Shown here one piece after another: positions 13,060 through 25,800 of a stretch of DNA of 64,000 nucleotides. The DNA lies in NCBI GenBank assembly GCA_028015205.1, contig CM051511.1:36915204-36979203 (forward strand), read 5' to 3'. Below the pieces are notes generated by a model. That model was not told the origin of the DNA. It ran no database searches and saw nothing but the letters and a program-made list of their open reading frames with translations. The position numbers and the translations under genes were made by a program. Within the stretch, counting starts at the first letter, position 1. Every line of letters starts with the position of its first letter. The stretch is from Mytilisepta virgata. Taxonomy: Eukaryota > Mollusca > Bivalvia > Mytilida > Mytilidae.

Positions 13060-13366
13060 ATAATTGTCACCAATAACGTATAAACAATCAACTGAATCTG
13101 CTTTCACTTTGCAAATGACCTGTACCTATTTATGTACAAGATCTGAACCGCACAGTTCGTCACTTCCGGCGAGTAGTAATATTAGAATAAGTGGCGAGTT
13201 TTTTAACAAATCGTTCAGGTGTGCAAATGACGATCGGCCAGTATTTTGCTAATATCTCGAAAACTAAGTTACCAAATCTCATCGGGTTTTTTGCGTTTTT
13301 ATACGTTTTTTTAGTACTATAAAATGAAAATAACTTTCTATAAGCGTTTTAGTTACTCTTTAAAGT
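13060..13366 (-). repeat. Inverted repeat arm, right copy
   Basis: Reverse-complement partner of the arm at 5866-6130. The best-matching part is 13266-13366 (tcatcgggttttttgcg ... agcgttttagttactc). The 62-codon plus-strand frame at 13064-13252 falls inside it and shows no domain. Confidence 0.5.
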
Positions 13367-13842
13367 GCTAGCTCATGGGGTAACTGTCTTCAGGAAGACA
13401 TATCACCCCACTCACATTATACTGACTCCAAGCTTACCAGTCGATGTTTGCTCTTACTCCTAGATGTCGCGTGCTTGGGGCAGAAGCAGCAAATGAGAAT
13501 TATAATGTCTGTGGTTTGACAGGACCGGGAATTGAAGCTGTGACCTTCCGCTCTCGAGGTGACCACTGAGGCAGTTCAGTCAGGCATTAGTTTCATATCA
13601 GTTATCAAACACTGTCATAACGACAGTCAAATATTATGATATTAGAACATTGTATTGATTAATCAGTTCGTTGTAAAACCATAAAATTTCCTTCACGATA
13701 CAAAACACATCCCTAACAAAACCCTAGCCAAGTAGCTTTTGTGATGGCAGTTCATTCTCTTTCCTTGAATTGTCAAATATGGTTTACTAACAATTATGTT
13801 TAAAGTTATCCAAGGGTTCTTTGGCAAATGAGAAACCCGGGT

Positions 13843-13956
13843 GAGTTATATTTCCTAACCAATGTAGGTAAGGGAGATAATAAATTTGTCTCCCTTTTAG
13901 CCTCAAGACAAAAGGGAGAGAATTTAATTATCTCCCTTACCTACATAATTCACTCT
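13843..13956. repeat. Palindromic MITE, copy 1
   Basis: Near-perfect palindrome with arms of about 45 bp (gagttat...cctaaccaatgtaggta / tacctacat...attcactc) around a centre containing gtctcccttttagcctc. The right arm has lost part of the outer TTGGTTAGGA block. A better preserved copy is at 62794-62929, which shows it is a dispersed element. Confidence 0.75.
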
Positions 13957-14077
13957 GAAAATTATAACGTATCTACATTGTATAATGATAATAATATATA
14001 AAATGGAATCCTGCAAAGAAATCTCATATTCAGTCTGAAAATTCAGCATTGGATTTTGAAAACATAAAATTCAATTG

Positions 14078-14083
14078 TTTATT
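14078..14083 (-). terminator. Possible DDX19 poly(A) signal
   Basis: AATAAA on the minus strand (TTTATT on plus), about 165 bp beyond the DDX19 stop codon. It is the first canonical hexamer downstream and predicts a short 3' UTR. Confidence 0.4.
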
Positions 14084-14244
14084 ACAATTGTACAATAAAA
14101 TAAATTTTATACATGTACATAAGTGTTAAAATTGCAAAGTTTACGAAAACATCTGTTCAACCGCAGTATATTCCCCATTTTCTATTTAGACATTGTGCTG
14201 GTAATTAAAAATTAATGTTTATCTGCGATTAAGTATAAAAAATG

Positions 14245-16805
14245 TCAAGTTGCTATCTTCTCAATTTCATCCATATCATCTGCATCCAGCTTCGTTATTT
14301 TACGTCCTGAAAAAAATAATAAATGCCATTTTAATATAAACAAATAAGATAAAACGCTCAACATTTGGGATAACTATCCTTGTTCATGATCACGTGAAAA
14401 GAGATACTGCATTAACTGTTCAAAATACCATCAAAGACTGGGTTAGATTTAAACTAGAGGCTCAGAGGGCTGAGCCTGTATCGCTCACCTGGCAGAAACA
14501 AGAATCGCCCATGGCAGCAATGCTTGTTGTCCAATCAGGATGAAAAAAAATTATTTAATAAAAGACTTTCCATAGATGCTTTCTGTCAAGTTTGGCTGAC
14601 AGATTTGGCCATGTAGTTCAAGAAATTTTTTTAAAAATAAACCAATGAGAATCAAGAATTGCCCACGGTGGCCATGTTTGTTGCCCAATCAGGACGAAAC
14701 GAGGAAAATTTGTAAAGAACCTCCCATAGATGATTCCTGTCAAGTTTCGTTCCATTTGGTAAAGCAACTTCAGAGGAGAAGATAGTTTATATCAGCCAAT
14801 CAAAAAAAAGAACTGCCCATGGCATCCATATTTGTAGTCCCAATTCGGGACGAAATGAGGAAATTTTATAAAGGACCTCCCATATATTCTTCTTGTCAAT
14901 TTTCATTCCATTTGGTCCAGTGATTTCAGAGAAGATATTTTTATATCAGCCAATCAGAAACAAGAACTGCCCATGGTGGCCATATTTGTAGTCTGATCGG
15001 GACAAAATGAGGAGACTTTGTACAGAACCTCCCATAGATGCTTCCTATCAGGTTTTATTCCATTTGACTAAACAGTTCCAAAAAAATTTTTTTTTGAATC
15101 AACCAATGAGAAACAAGAATTGCTCACGAAGGCCATGTTTGTTGCCCAATCGGGATGAAATGAGGAAACTTTGTAAATAACTTCCCATATATGCTTCCTG
15201 TCAAGTTTAGTTCCATTAGATAGTGCAATATTCCCAACTGACCTTAAAAATGCGAAGATTTTACCAGCCTATAAGGCTGGAGATAAGTTTCTTCCTACTA
15301 ATTATAGGCCCATCTCTGTCTTACCAACAATATCAAAGTTAATTGAAAAGCATGTGGCTAAACATATATATGAATTTTTATCCAAATTTAACCTACTGCA
15401 TCCAGCACAATCAGGCTTTAGACCTTTTCATTCATGTCAAACAGCTCTTATTAATCTAATTGATAAATGGTTGCAGGAAATGAATGATGGAAATATAAAT
15501 TTAGCTATTCTTCTTGATTTGAGGAAAGCTTTTGATGTTGTTGACCATGATATCATGTGTAAAAAACTTGAAATTTATGGTTTTCATGAAATTGCTGTTA
15601 ATTTTCTCATTTCTTACTTAAAGGGTCGAACTCAACAGGTACAGATTGGAAATATTAAGTCGGAACAATCTTATATTAAGTATGGTGTTCCTCAAGGGTC
15701 GATACTTGGGCCTTTATTATTTATTTTGTATATAAATGATCTACCTTTGTATATTAAAGACTGTGATACAGATATGTATGCAGATGATTCAACAATACAT
15801 ATTTCTGGAAAAAATTTAAATGAAATTCTGGGTAAAGCTCAAGATGACTTAATGCAAGTTGAAAAATGGTGCTCTGATAACTGAATGTTCATAAATTATG
15901 CAAAATCAAAGTGTATGGTAATTGGTACGAGACAGAAGACTTCTTCACTAATCAGTGAAGTTTCTCTTAATATTAATGAAAGTATTATACAATATTCAAT
16001 AAATGAAAAAATACTAGGAGTTAAAATAGATCCCAACTTATGCTGGACAAATCAGATTGATCAGGTATGCTCCAAAATTTCGTCTCGTGTATACCTACTT
16101 TCCAAAATAAAAAAATTCTTGAATATTGAATCAAGAAAGCTTTTTTATAATGGATATATTTTGCCACTTATTGATTACTGTTGTGTTATTTGGGGAAATT
16201 GTAGTAATACTGACTTAAGTCGAATTCTTAAACTTCAAAAAAGGGCAGCACGGTTAATACTAGATATGGACCCTCTTTCACCTTCAAACCCTTTATTTAA
16301 AAAGCTTGGATGGATGAAAGTTGAAGATAGAATAAAATATCATAAGTACCTCTTGGTATATAAAAGCCTTAGAACAGAAGCCCCATCATATCTAATCAAC
16401 AAATTTCAATTAATTTCTAATGAAAATCCCTATTCTCTACGAAATGCTGTTAATGGTAATTTAAAAGTTCCCAAACCTAAAACTGAGCTTTACAAAAAAT
16501 CGTTTTCTTATTCAGGAGCAGTTTTATGGAATGACTTGCCAAATAATATAAGAAATTCACCTTCTGTTAATTCTTTTAAAGATAATATAAAGAAATATAT
16601 TCAACAAAACTCTGTAACTGATACCTCACAAAGTGATGAATTGTTTTTCTAGTTTGTATTTTGATTATATCTATATGTGTTTACTCCTGTACCTTTATTT
16701 CATACTATGTGTGAAAATGTATAAAATGTTTTATATGTGTTACTATTGAGGGCCTCAGGGAAGATTAGTTTTGTAACTAACTGTGTTACCCTCTTGAAAT
16801 AAAGC

Positions 16806-16836
<31 letters not shown>

Positions 16837-19800
16837 TGGCCAAACAATTTCAGAGATTTTTTTATATCAGCCAATTAGAAACAAGAACTGCCCATGTAGT
16901 CCAATTGGGACGAAGTGAGGAATGTTTATAAAGGACCTCCCATATATGCCTTCTGTGAAGTTTTGTTCCATTTGGCCTAGCAGTTTCAGAGGAGAAGATT
17001 TTTGAAAACTCAGCCAATCAAAATCAACAATTGCCCATGAGCAAACTTTATTAAGGACCTTACATAGATGCTTCCTGCCGAATTTAATTTCATTTGGCCC
17101 AGTGGTTTCAGAGGAGAAGATTAAAATGTGAAAAGTTAATGGATGACAGACAGACTACGGATGCCAATTGATGACAAAAAAATTACATAGAGGCTCATCC
17201 AATAACAAACTTGATAAAGTCAGTATCAGAAAATAAATTGCCAATGGGCTTTCTACTTATCTGATTTCTTCAGTACAAATATTGTTTTGCCAATATTCAG
17301 CATCCCTTGTTGATATAGAAATAATTATTCTGTGTTAGCGGTAGACAAAATTCCATTTAGCCAAGGTGGCTAATTACCGGTACTGAGATTTCTTATTAAC
17401 CACATTTAAGTTTCAGTAGCCACAAAATATAAACGTTTGGCATCATAAATTAGGTTGAATCTTTTACCCCTGTTGATTTAAAAGTAACCAGTACCAAGAT
17501 GAAAAGAAAAGTGAAACAAATATCGGAGATGGATAAATTTTATCTGGAATCGGCAGTTGCATAACGAAAATTCCAAAAATTTGCACTTCCCATACTGGAA
17601 ACTGTTTTACTTTCAAAATTATACTCCATATTGCCAACAATTTTCTTTTACCACTGGTCATTTTCTGTAGCATTTTGCATCTTGGCAATCATTTAGCGCT
17701 AACACTTATTAAATACAATCAGGAAATTTTATTACCAAAATGTTTTTCTATTGATTTGAGTACACCCAATGTCCTTCGTCCATCTACCATATTTATGGCT
17801 AATCCAGTTTTCCCAAATCTTCCAGTTCTGCCTATTCTGTGTAGATATGTTTCATAGTCTGGCTGTAAATCTAGTGTCAGAGGTGGGTCAAAGTTCACCA
17901 CTACTGTGACCTGTTCTACATCTATACCTGAAATATGCATATTACTTTCATTACATTTTAAAAATTTTTGACTGAAAATGTCTCAGTTAAATTAATAAAA
18001 CACAATTTAATGGCTTTTGAAATAAAATCAATTAACAAAATTGTTAACAAAGTTCATAATACACATGTATATACAGTACTTATCACAATTAGTGGCAATA
18101 GAAAGGACACATATTGTGTTTTTACATGAAAATAAAGAATTCCATGTATAAGTATACTCCTGTTAATTGCATAATTTATTTGGACAAAATGGGTATGCAA
18201 TAAGGAGTGACCTTGTAACATGTTAATTCATAAATGCACAAATTGTAGATTTTAGAAATTCAAGATCAGTTATCCTGTTTATAACATTGACAAATTCACA
18301 AGATTTAATGAGAGAATACAAGGGACCATGTTTTTTATGTGACTACGCATCAACATATAGATTATTGTTATGGGGGCCTCGTTGGCCGAGTGGTCTAAGT
18401 AGTTTGTCATTACTAATGATCACTAGCCAGTCAACACTGGGGTTGTGAGTTCGAATCTCACCTGTGGCAGGGTGTGTTTGACTCTGATCTAAATTGACAA
18501 GGATTGCCATTTTTCCTACCGAAGGTCGGTGGTTCTCTCCGGTTCTTTATGCTTTTTGATAGATAAAATGAATGTATGAAATCACAACTTTATTTTGAAG
18601 TTTTTTTCGTGTCGCCTGCGGAAAGCATGGTTGACACATAGGGATCACTATCTTGCGTCTTGTGTCTTGCGTCGTCACACTTTTCCTCTATCCTCAACTA
18701 CTTGTAAACCGCTCAAAGGAATTTGATGAAACTGTCTCTGTGCATTAACCTTAACGAACAGGTGTGCATATATATTTCATTTTTAGAAAATTTAATTTTT
18801 TTTAATAAAAATTGGCATTTTTTAAAAAACGGGGGGGGGGGGGGGGGGGGGGGGGGTAGGCTAAAAAAAAAAAAATTTGTTCGAACCACTTGTTGAATGA
18901 AAAACATTCATGTAGCTGCTCAAAGGCATTTGATGAAAAACATTCTATTGTACTTCATATCCACTCAGGAACTCTGACAGTGTATATACTAAATTACATG
19001 TATACCTCGTTCTGTAACTAAACAAACACATGTATATATAATACTGATCACAATTAGTGGCAATAGAAAGGACACATATTGTGTTTTTACATGAAAATAA
19101 AGAATTCCACGTATAAGTAACTGTTAATTGCATAATTTATTTGGACAAAATGGGTATGCAATAAGGAGTGACCTTGTAACATGTTAATTCATAAATGCAC
19201 AAATTGTAGATTTTAGAAATTCAAGATCAGTTATCCTGTTTATAACATTGACAAATTCACAAAATTTAATGAGAAAATACAAGGGACTATGTTTTTAATG
19301 TGACTACTCATCGACATTTGTAAAGTCAGTGGTGACACCTATTGTTATGTCACTTTCTACAAAGAAATGATTTTTTTCACTCAAAAGAAATTATTGGTTT
19401 GAGTGAAAGAGATTCTACTGTACTTCATACCCACTACTGCATGAACTCAGTGTGTATAATATTACCTCGTGCTGTAACATTTGTTGTAATTAAGACCTTT
19501 TCTTTGCCTTCCCTAAATCTGTTGATAATGGCTGCCCTTTGTTCTATCTGTAATTCTCCTGTCAGCAAACCTACTACATGTCCGTCCTGTGTCATTCTTT
19601 GTGACAACCACGATGCTGTTTTTCTTGTCTTTTAAAAAGAAACATTTACTTTATAAATATATATACATTCATGTACAATATTTAAATCATAAAATCATTC
19701 AAAATAAAATATGTATTGAAAATTTACATATTTTCAATGTCAGACTTCGGGGAGAAAATATCTGATTTTGATGAGGGCAGAAAAAGAATGGGAAAGGAAT

Positions 19801-22800
19801 AATTAAAAAAGAATCTTGTCTTCAAAGTTAGGCAAAAAAGAATAAAACCTTTCAAAAGTGTTGAAAATTCCTTGACATAAAAAAGTTGTAAATTTTGATT
19901 TAAAAAAATTGCAAGCAAGCAGGCTGAAAAATTATTACAGACTCATGGATGCTGCAAACGTTTTGATGAACTAAAATCTAAGACCACTTTCTTGCCTCCC
20001 ACGAAAATCAAATTATCCTAATAATTCATCTTAAACATGTAATTTTGTGAAAAAAAAAGAGTTTGAAAATGAGGCTACTGTAATCAACATGTACACTATA
20101 GAATTTTGTAGTTTTATGAAATATATACAATACTGTTACATACTATTTTCTTTTTTTGTTTCATAAAAAAATACTTCAAACATGTGCTTGGTGCAACTTA
20201 AGTGAAGTGTAATAGGTTCTTTCACAAGTTCAAAGTGAAGACTTGAAAAAGACACTGAATTTTAAAAATGCTTTGAAGATTACCTAAGTAAATTCAATGA
20301 GCACGAAGTCAACATTACAACTGATTGGTCAAAAGGTATGTGCATTTGTGAACAGCGCAATTTGCTTGGTCTAAAAGCAGTGGAAGAATAGGCCTCGTCC
20401 AGTGGGAGATGAGGTCGCGTGAACCGATCTTCAATGGGCCACCTCACATTTAAAAATGGCCATTTACAGTAGAATAAAAAATCTTTGTGTTGAAGGCCTC
20501 ACTCTGAATTAAAATATGAAGAACAGCCATGTGCATGTAGAGAAATTCCCTTCTTTCATAATTATCAATTATGGACTTTTAATGAGGTCAATACGTAATA
20601 TATAGACCTGATAGGATGATATCGACTGAGGACTTTAGTCTGAGGTCGATATCATTCTACCAGGTCATATATAATGTATTGGACGAATTAAAAGTCCTTA
20701 ATTGTTATATTACATATGCACTGTCTGTTTTCAATCAAGAAACCTTTTTCAACACATTGAAACCAAAATATGTAAAATATGCATTTTGATAATTCCATAA
20801 AATAGGCAGACAATGAAACAAAAAGATAAACAGATTTAATCAAAGAAAATTGAAAAAAAATCAACATTTTGACAATATTGAGAAATTTTACAAACGAATC
20901 AGGATCTAATTTTAGTTTAAAGTTAATTTTATTACATGATTAGTTTTTTGCGAAAGACAACCCATACTTACTGCACAGAAGATCATTGACTGTCCGATCG
21001 ATATTGTTCCATAAATATTACTCAGAGCTTGATATTTAGCCTCCAGATCATCACATTCAATATAAAATTGTTTAATATTGTCCAAACTTTCTTCTTCTCT
21101 CCGTAACTTTATAACAATAGGACTTTTAGGAATCACAGCCTGAGCAAACGCCATGACGTGATCGTCATATGTTGCAGAGAACAATAACATCTGACAGTCT
21201 CTACTTAACGTCCTGAAAAATCAACATGAGATATATGAATAAACATCCTCAAATGCTTTACATGGCACCTGCATTCTCTCATGTGGCTTATGCCTGAAAA
21301 TACAAGATATTAACAGGATGATCAATTCAAAGAATACAAATTATGGGCAATATTCCAACAAAGAGTGATGTAAATAGTATAGAAGAAAAAAATAATTTCA
21401 ACTATTTTTTTTATTACCAATAGCACACAACAGAGATCAAACAAAAGGAATGTAATTTTGAACTGAAATTCTTTTAAATACATTCACTGTAATGACATTT
21501 TCAGAAAAAATATAGAACAAAGTATGTTTCCAGTTGATAAAGGGGGAACAGAACACCTGATGAGTTAACTCTCTAAAAATCAGCTGAATGTTTTAATCAC
21601 ATACTATTAGTAAAAGAGAAATCAAGGTTCTCAATGATAAAAATTAGTGTTTGTCAAACTGCTTTATATCCAGTGAAATTATTCCCGTAAATTGTGTGGT
21701 TCAAATTTCTCGAATTTTTTTTATATTTTTGTGAACAGCTCAAAGTAAATATTTTGTCAAAATTTTATGAAAATTAAACGAGGCAAATCTATATTAGTCA
21801 TAGTGTTGGGTACCCCCTTAAACGAGTTCAATATAATATTACTATTCATATATCTGTTTATTCTTGTAAGAATTTGTAAGAGAGTTTAAGATATTAGGTT
21901 TCAAAACCATAAATGATTCTTCAAAATCTCCTGATTTTAAATACATTATGTACAATGTAATGGAAATAACTCCTGTAATTACATGTATCAGCAAACTTCA
22001 GCAGTTCAGGAATGAGATATACCAAAATATTTTCATGGACACCAAATACAACAAACCAATTTGACAAAGATGCATATACAATGTATATATTCCCCGTTTC
22101 AAATATTTGGTTAAAGTTATTTTTGGTCAAAAAGAAATATAATTTATGGTCAAGATCTGCTATGGTCTGGATACCTAATTTTGGTCATAAAACTGTCAAA
22201 GGTGTAAAAGAGAAGGGCTGAATACTTTTTAAATTTGTTCAATCCAACCACATTTTTATGTATTTTTTTTTGGTTTGGTTTTTTTTTCATTTTTGTTAAT
22301 GACTGCGGGTACATGCCTCAATTTGAAGGCTGCATGAAACCTTTGTTTGTACTCTCTTGATTTTGTTTAAAGGTTGTTGTATATGTCTTGTCTAAATTTA
22401 TCTGATGAATTAATTTTTATATACCGGTAAGCTGATCCACAACCATTCAATACTTACTTTTGTATTCTAATGGATTGATCCTGGTGACCTTGTGTTGCTA
22501 TCATCACGTCTGCTTCATCCAGAACGAACACAGTTAATAATTTTGGATCAAAACATCTGAATTTTGTCGCCCAATCACAAACCGTTCCTGGTGTTCCTAT
22601 TATTATGTGTTCATCTTTTTTCTGTCCTCTCGTCACTACAATAGCAAGAAATATGATGCCAGATGACCAATAGATATCCGTATGTGTCAATACTGCAGGT
22701 AACATAATAAATCAAACACTCCAGTGACTAGAACACCATATGTTTCTAAATCTGAAAATTTCATTAGCCTCTGCCCGACATTCTTTGTTAGACACGAATT

Positions 22801-25800
22801 GTCAGTTGACACTCTTTTTAGCAATCTCAACACACGACCTTATTTCATACAAATGTTGTTATGCACAATTTATAAATGTTTTCGGTAGGACCTGAAATAA
22901 ATGTCATGTGTATCAACTCTTTAACGTTCTGTGCGTTGTTGTTTGTGTATTCATAAATTTGATGTTATAGGCGTCTTCTTCAAGGTCTGTATAAATAGAA
23001 CAATATGAAAACAATCGACACAACACAGTAGAACTAAAGGTACTGTGATCAAAGCTCACAAATTGATACGCCAGCCGCTTGCAACATCCAAAGCGGGGAT
23101 ATAATGAACTAAATATATGAATAAAATTCTTTGAAATCAGTCTGTGAAAATCTCGAAAAATGAAATTTTTATTCGCTCATGCTCAATGATTCTTTACTAA
23201 ACTACAAGTGCAGAAAATGGAAACACTGTGGAAATACATTTGATTTTGCCTAGTTAATCTTCTCAAGTTTATGATTGTAAACTGTTTGATGGTCTGATAC
23301 ATTCCTTGTAATGGATTTTTTTAATTTTAAAGCAGTAAGGTGTGAAAAACGCCTAATTGATCGTCACTGATGAATGACCTCGACTGAACTTTGGAAATTG
23401 TTGACAGGTGTACAGTAATTATAATTTAGTGTAATAAAGGCACAGACACCTTTGTAAATTACCGTATTGACAATAGTAATTGCTGTGAAAAGGGTTGGAA
23501 AAGATCAGTCAACCATCAAGAGGAAATGACCACAATGAGGTCACCATTCTGCCAAAATTTTGGTGTCACGACTTTTCATTACCTCTTTTTATTAAAAATT
23601 GTCCTTTAGACCCTTTTCATAACCAGACAAATAAGATTTTTTTTAACAGCAATGTCTGAAAAATAGAAGGATTTCTGCATCCTTGGTCTTAATCATACAG
23701 TATAAGACAATTGGTATATTAATGAAAAGGACAATGTAGAAAATGTGAAAAAATAGTAAATGCTAATTATCATTTTTAATCAGTTAGTTGTTTGTTTATT
23801 AGTGCTTTTACACAACTTTAATTGACAATCCATTAAATTTCTACCAAAATAAAAATGCAAAATTCAAAAACAAATGAAATGGGTTTTTTTTATCCAAAAT
23901 TGGCAGTTTAGGATGTTCGCTTGTGACGTTTCTGTCTTTTGATAAAAAATTTGTAGCTCCTCTGGAGCATTCATAGGAAATACATTGGAATTTTTTGGCC
24001 CAGTAACCCCTATATTTATTTTCATTATCTCAAAGGACTTCTTTTAAATGTTCAGTTTGTAAAATATTTCAAAAATGTAGTTATTCCTTCCATACGTTTT
24101 AAACGTTTTTCAATATTATTTTCCCAATGTATTTCTTATGAAAAATTCCAAGAAAACATTTTCCAACCAAAAATTTGAACTTTTTAGTTGATAATATCTC
24201 AAAACAAGTACACAAACATATACTTTTTTGTTTATAATTTTAAAGCATTTCACATTCACGTGTAAAAAATGTATAATTTAGGAAAACAGTGTTATTTTGA
24301 ACTTCAGGAGCGAAAATCCTTAAACATTGTAGTCATTTAATAATGGTCCATGCTTATGCTGATACATAACAAATGATAAAGTAATTACAAATTTATCTTG
24401 CATTTATGTTTATATTTGCTATACTGATTGCACGATTGCACGAATTGCAGTGAGTTACTTTACCTCTCTCTCCTCTAACGGCATAACAAACTCTTAGATC
24501 AGTCATTTTCTGTCCCATCTGTTCTACATTTTGACCTATCTGTAATGCCAATTCATATGTTGGGGCAAGACACAGACACTGAAAAAAAAGGATTTTCTTT
24601 ACGAAACAAAACTTTTTATTAAATTAAAATGTTAACTTTTCAAGTCCTTGATATTACAGCTATCATTTTCAAATATTTTTTCATTATTTTAAGGAAAGGT
24701 TGATTTTGTATTGTATGTAACAGAGTTTGGTCCGTATATAACCCATACATGTTTGTAGTGTCAGTTTATTGAGGATGGTACACAGGTACAGAAGAAACAA
24801 TCATTTTATCAGGTAGGTCACTTTGACACAGATAAAAACACTATACAGTGTGTACAACATGAATGGTCTAAAATGACAAAGGATTGTCCTTGTTTTAGTC
24901 GGACAGCATTATGGTCAACTGTACCATAATTAGTTTTCTAGATTCCACATGTAATGCATGAATTCAACTTACCTGTGGATAATGTTTACTTGTATCGACT
25001 CTACTCAACATTGTCAGGACAAATGCCGCTGTTTTTCCTGTTCCACTCTGGCTCTGTGCTATCATATTCACAGGCCTAAATGTGTAATAAATAGTATATG
25101 TTAATCCCCTTTTCATCTTACATGGGTTATTCCCCTTTTCAGCTTGTCAGACAATTAGTACATCTAATATGCATCTATCAACCTGTCTACAATTCCATAG
25201 CTTATTTCATAGCATTTCATTTTTCCTTCTAATTTTTCCCCAATTTCCTGTTTGTGCCTTTTACAAATATTCAAATTAAAATATATAGAACAACTGTCAA
25301 TGTACACACACTAAAGTTGCATATGACAAAATACAAGAATTTCATTGGTCGGAAGGGCAAAATCATAAAAGTATATACATCAATAAACCCGTATTTGGCA
25401 AGAATATTTAGGCACTTTCTTGATTGTTTAAATTTTTAAATGAGACATTAAATGTGACGAATGCTGTAAAAGATTAAATTTTAAGGATGTTATGCACGAG
25501 GTTAAGGTTAAAATTTAATGAGAAATGGTTTAAAAATTGATGAAAATTGTGTTTTCAAAAATTCCACGAAAAGTTGCTGCACGGACGTCACAGTCAAGAT
25601 TGCAACGTCTTTTATGTAAACAACGGAAGTTGGATTCTTTAAACGAAAAAAATCGGACATTGCGCGGATTCTGTACGCTTCAGATTATGTTAAAATCTAT
25701 GGAATGGAATTATAAGGATTAAATATGATTTTGTATGAGTCTATCGATGTGTAAACTCGGCCTTTTCACTCACAAACTCAACATAACTTCCTTTGGACTT

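Larger units (their letters stand above)
18062..19480 (-). repeat. Tandem segmental duplication carrying the end of DDX19 exon 9
   Basis: Two copies of a block: about 18062-19018 (enlarged by later insertions at about 18372-18920) and about 19028-19480. Shared parts include about 260 bp (18084-18345 versus 19048-19305) and a distal part (attcta[ct]tgtacttcata...cctcgt[tg]ctgtaac). In the second block the distal part is the real exon 9 end plus donor (GCACGAG|GTAATA, donor at 19465-19464). In the first block it is a decayed copy (GAACGAG|GTATAC, donor-like GT at 19005-19004). No other exon sequence is in the copy. Confidence 0.65.

Noticed and set aside
18372..18455. tRNA gene (A and B boxes present)
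   Set aside because: It is the head of a SINE present three times; spacing between boxes is too long and the acceptor stem does not pair as in a real tRNA.
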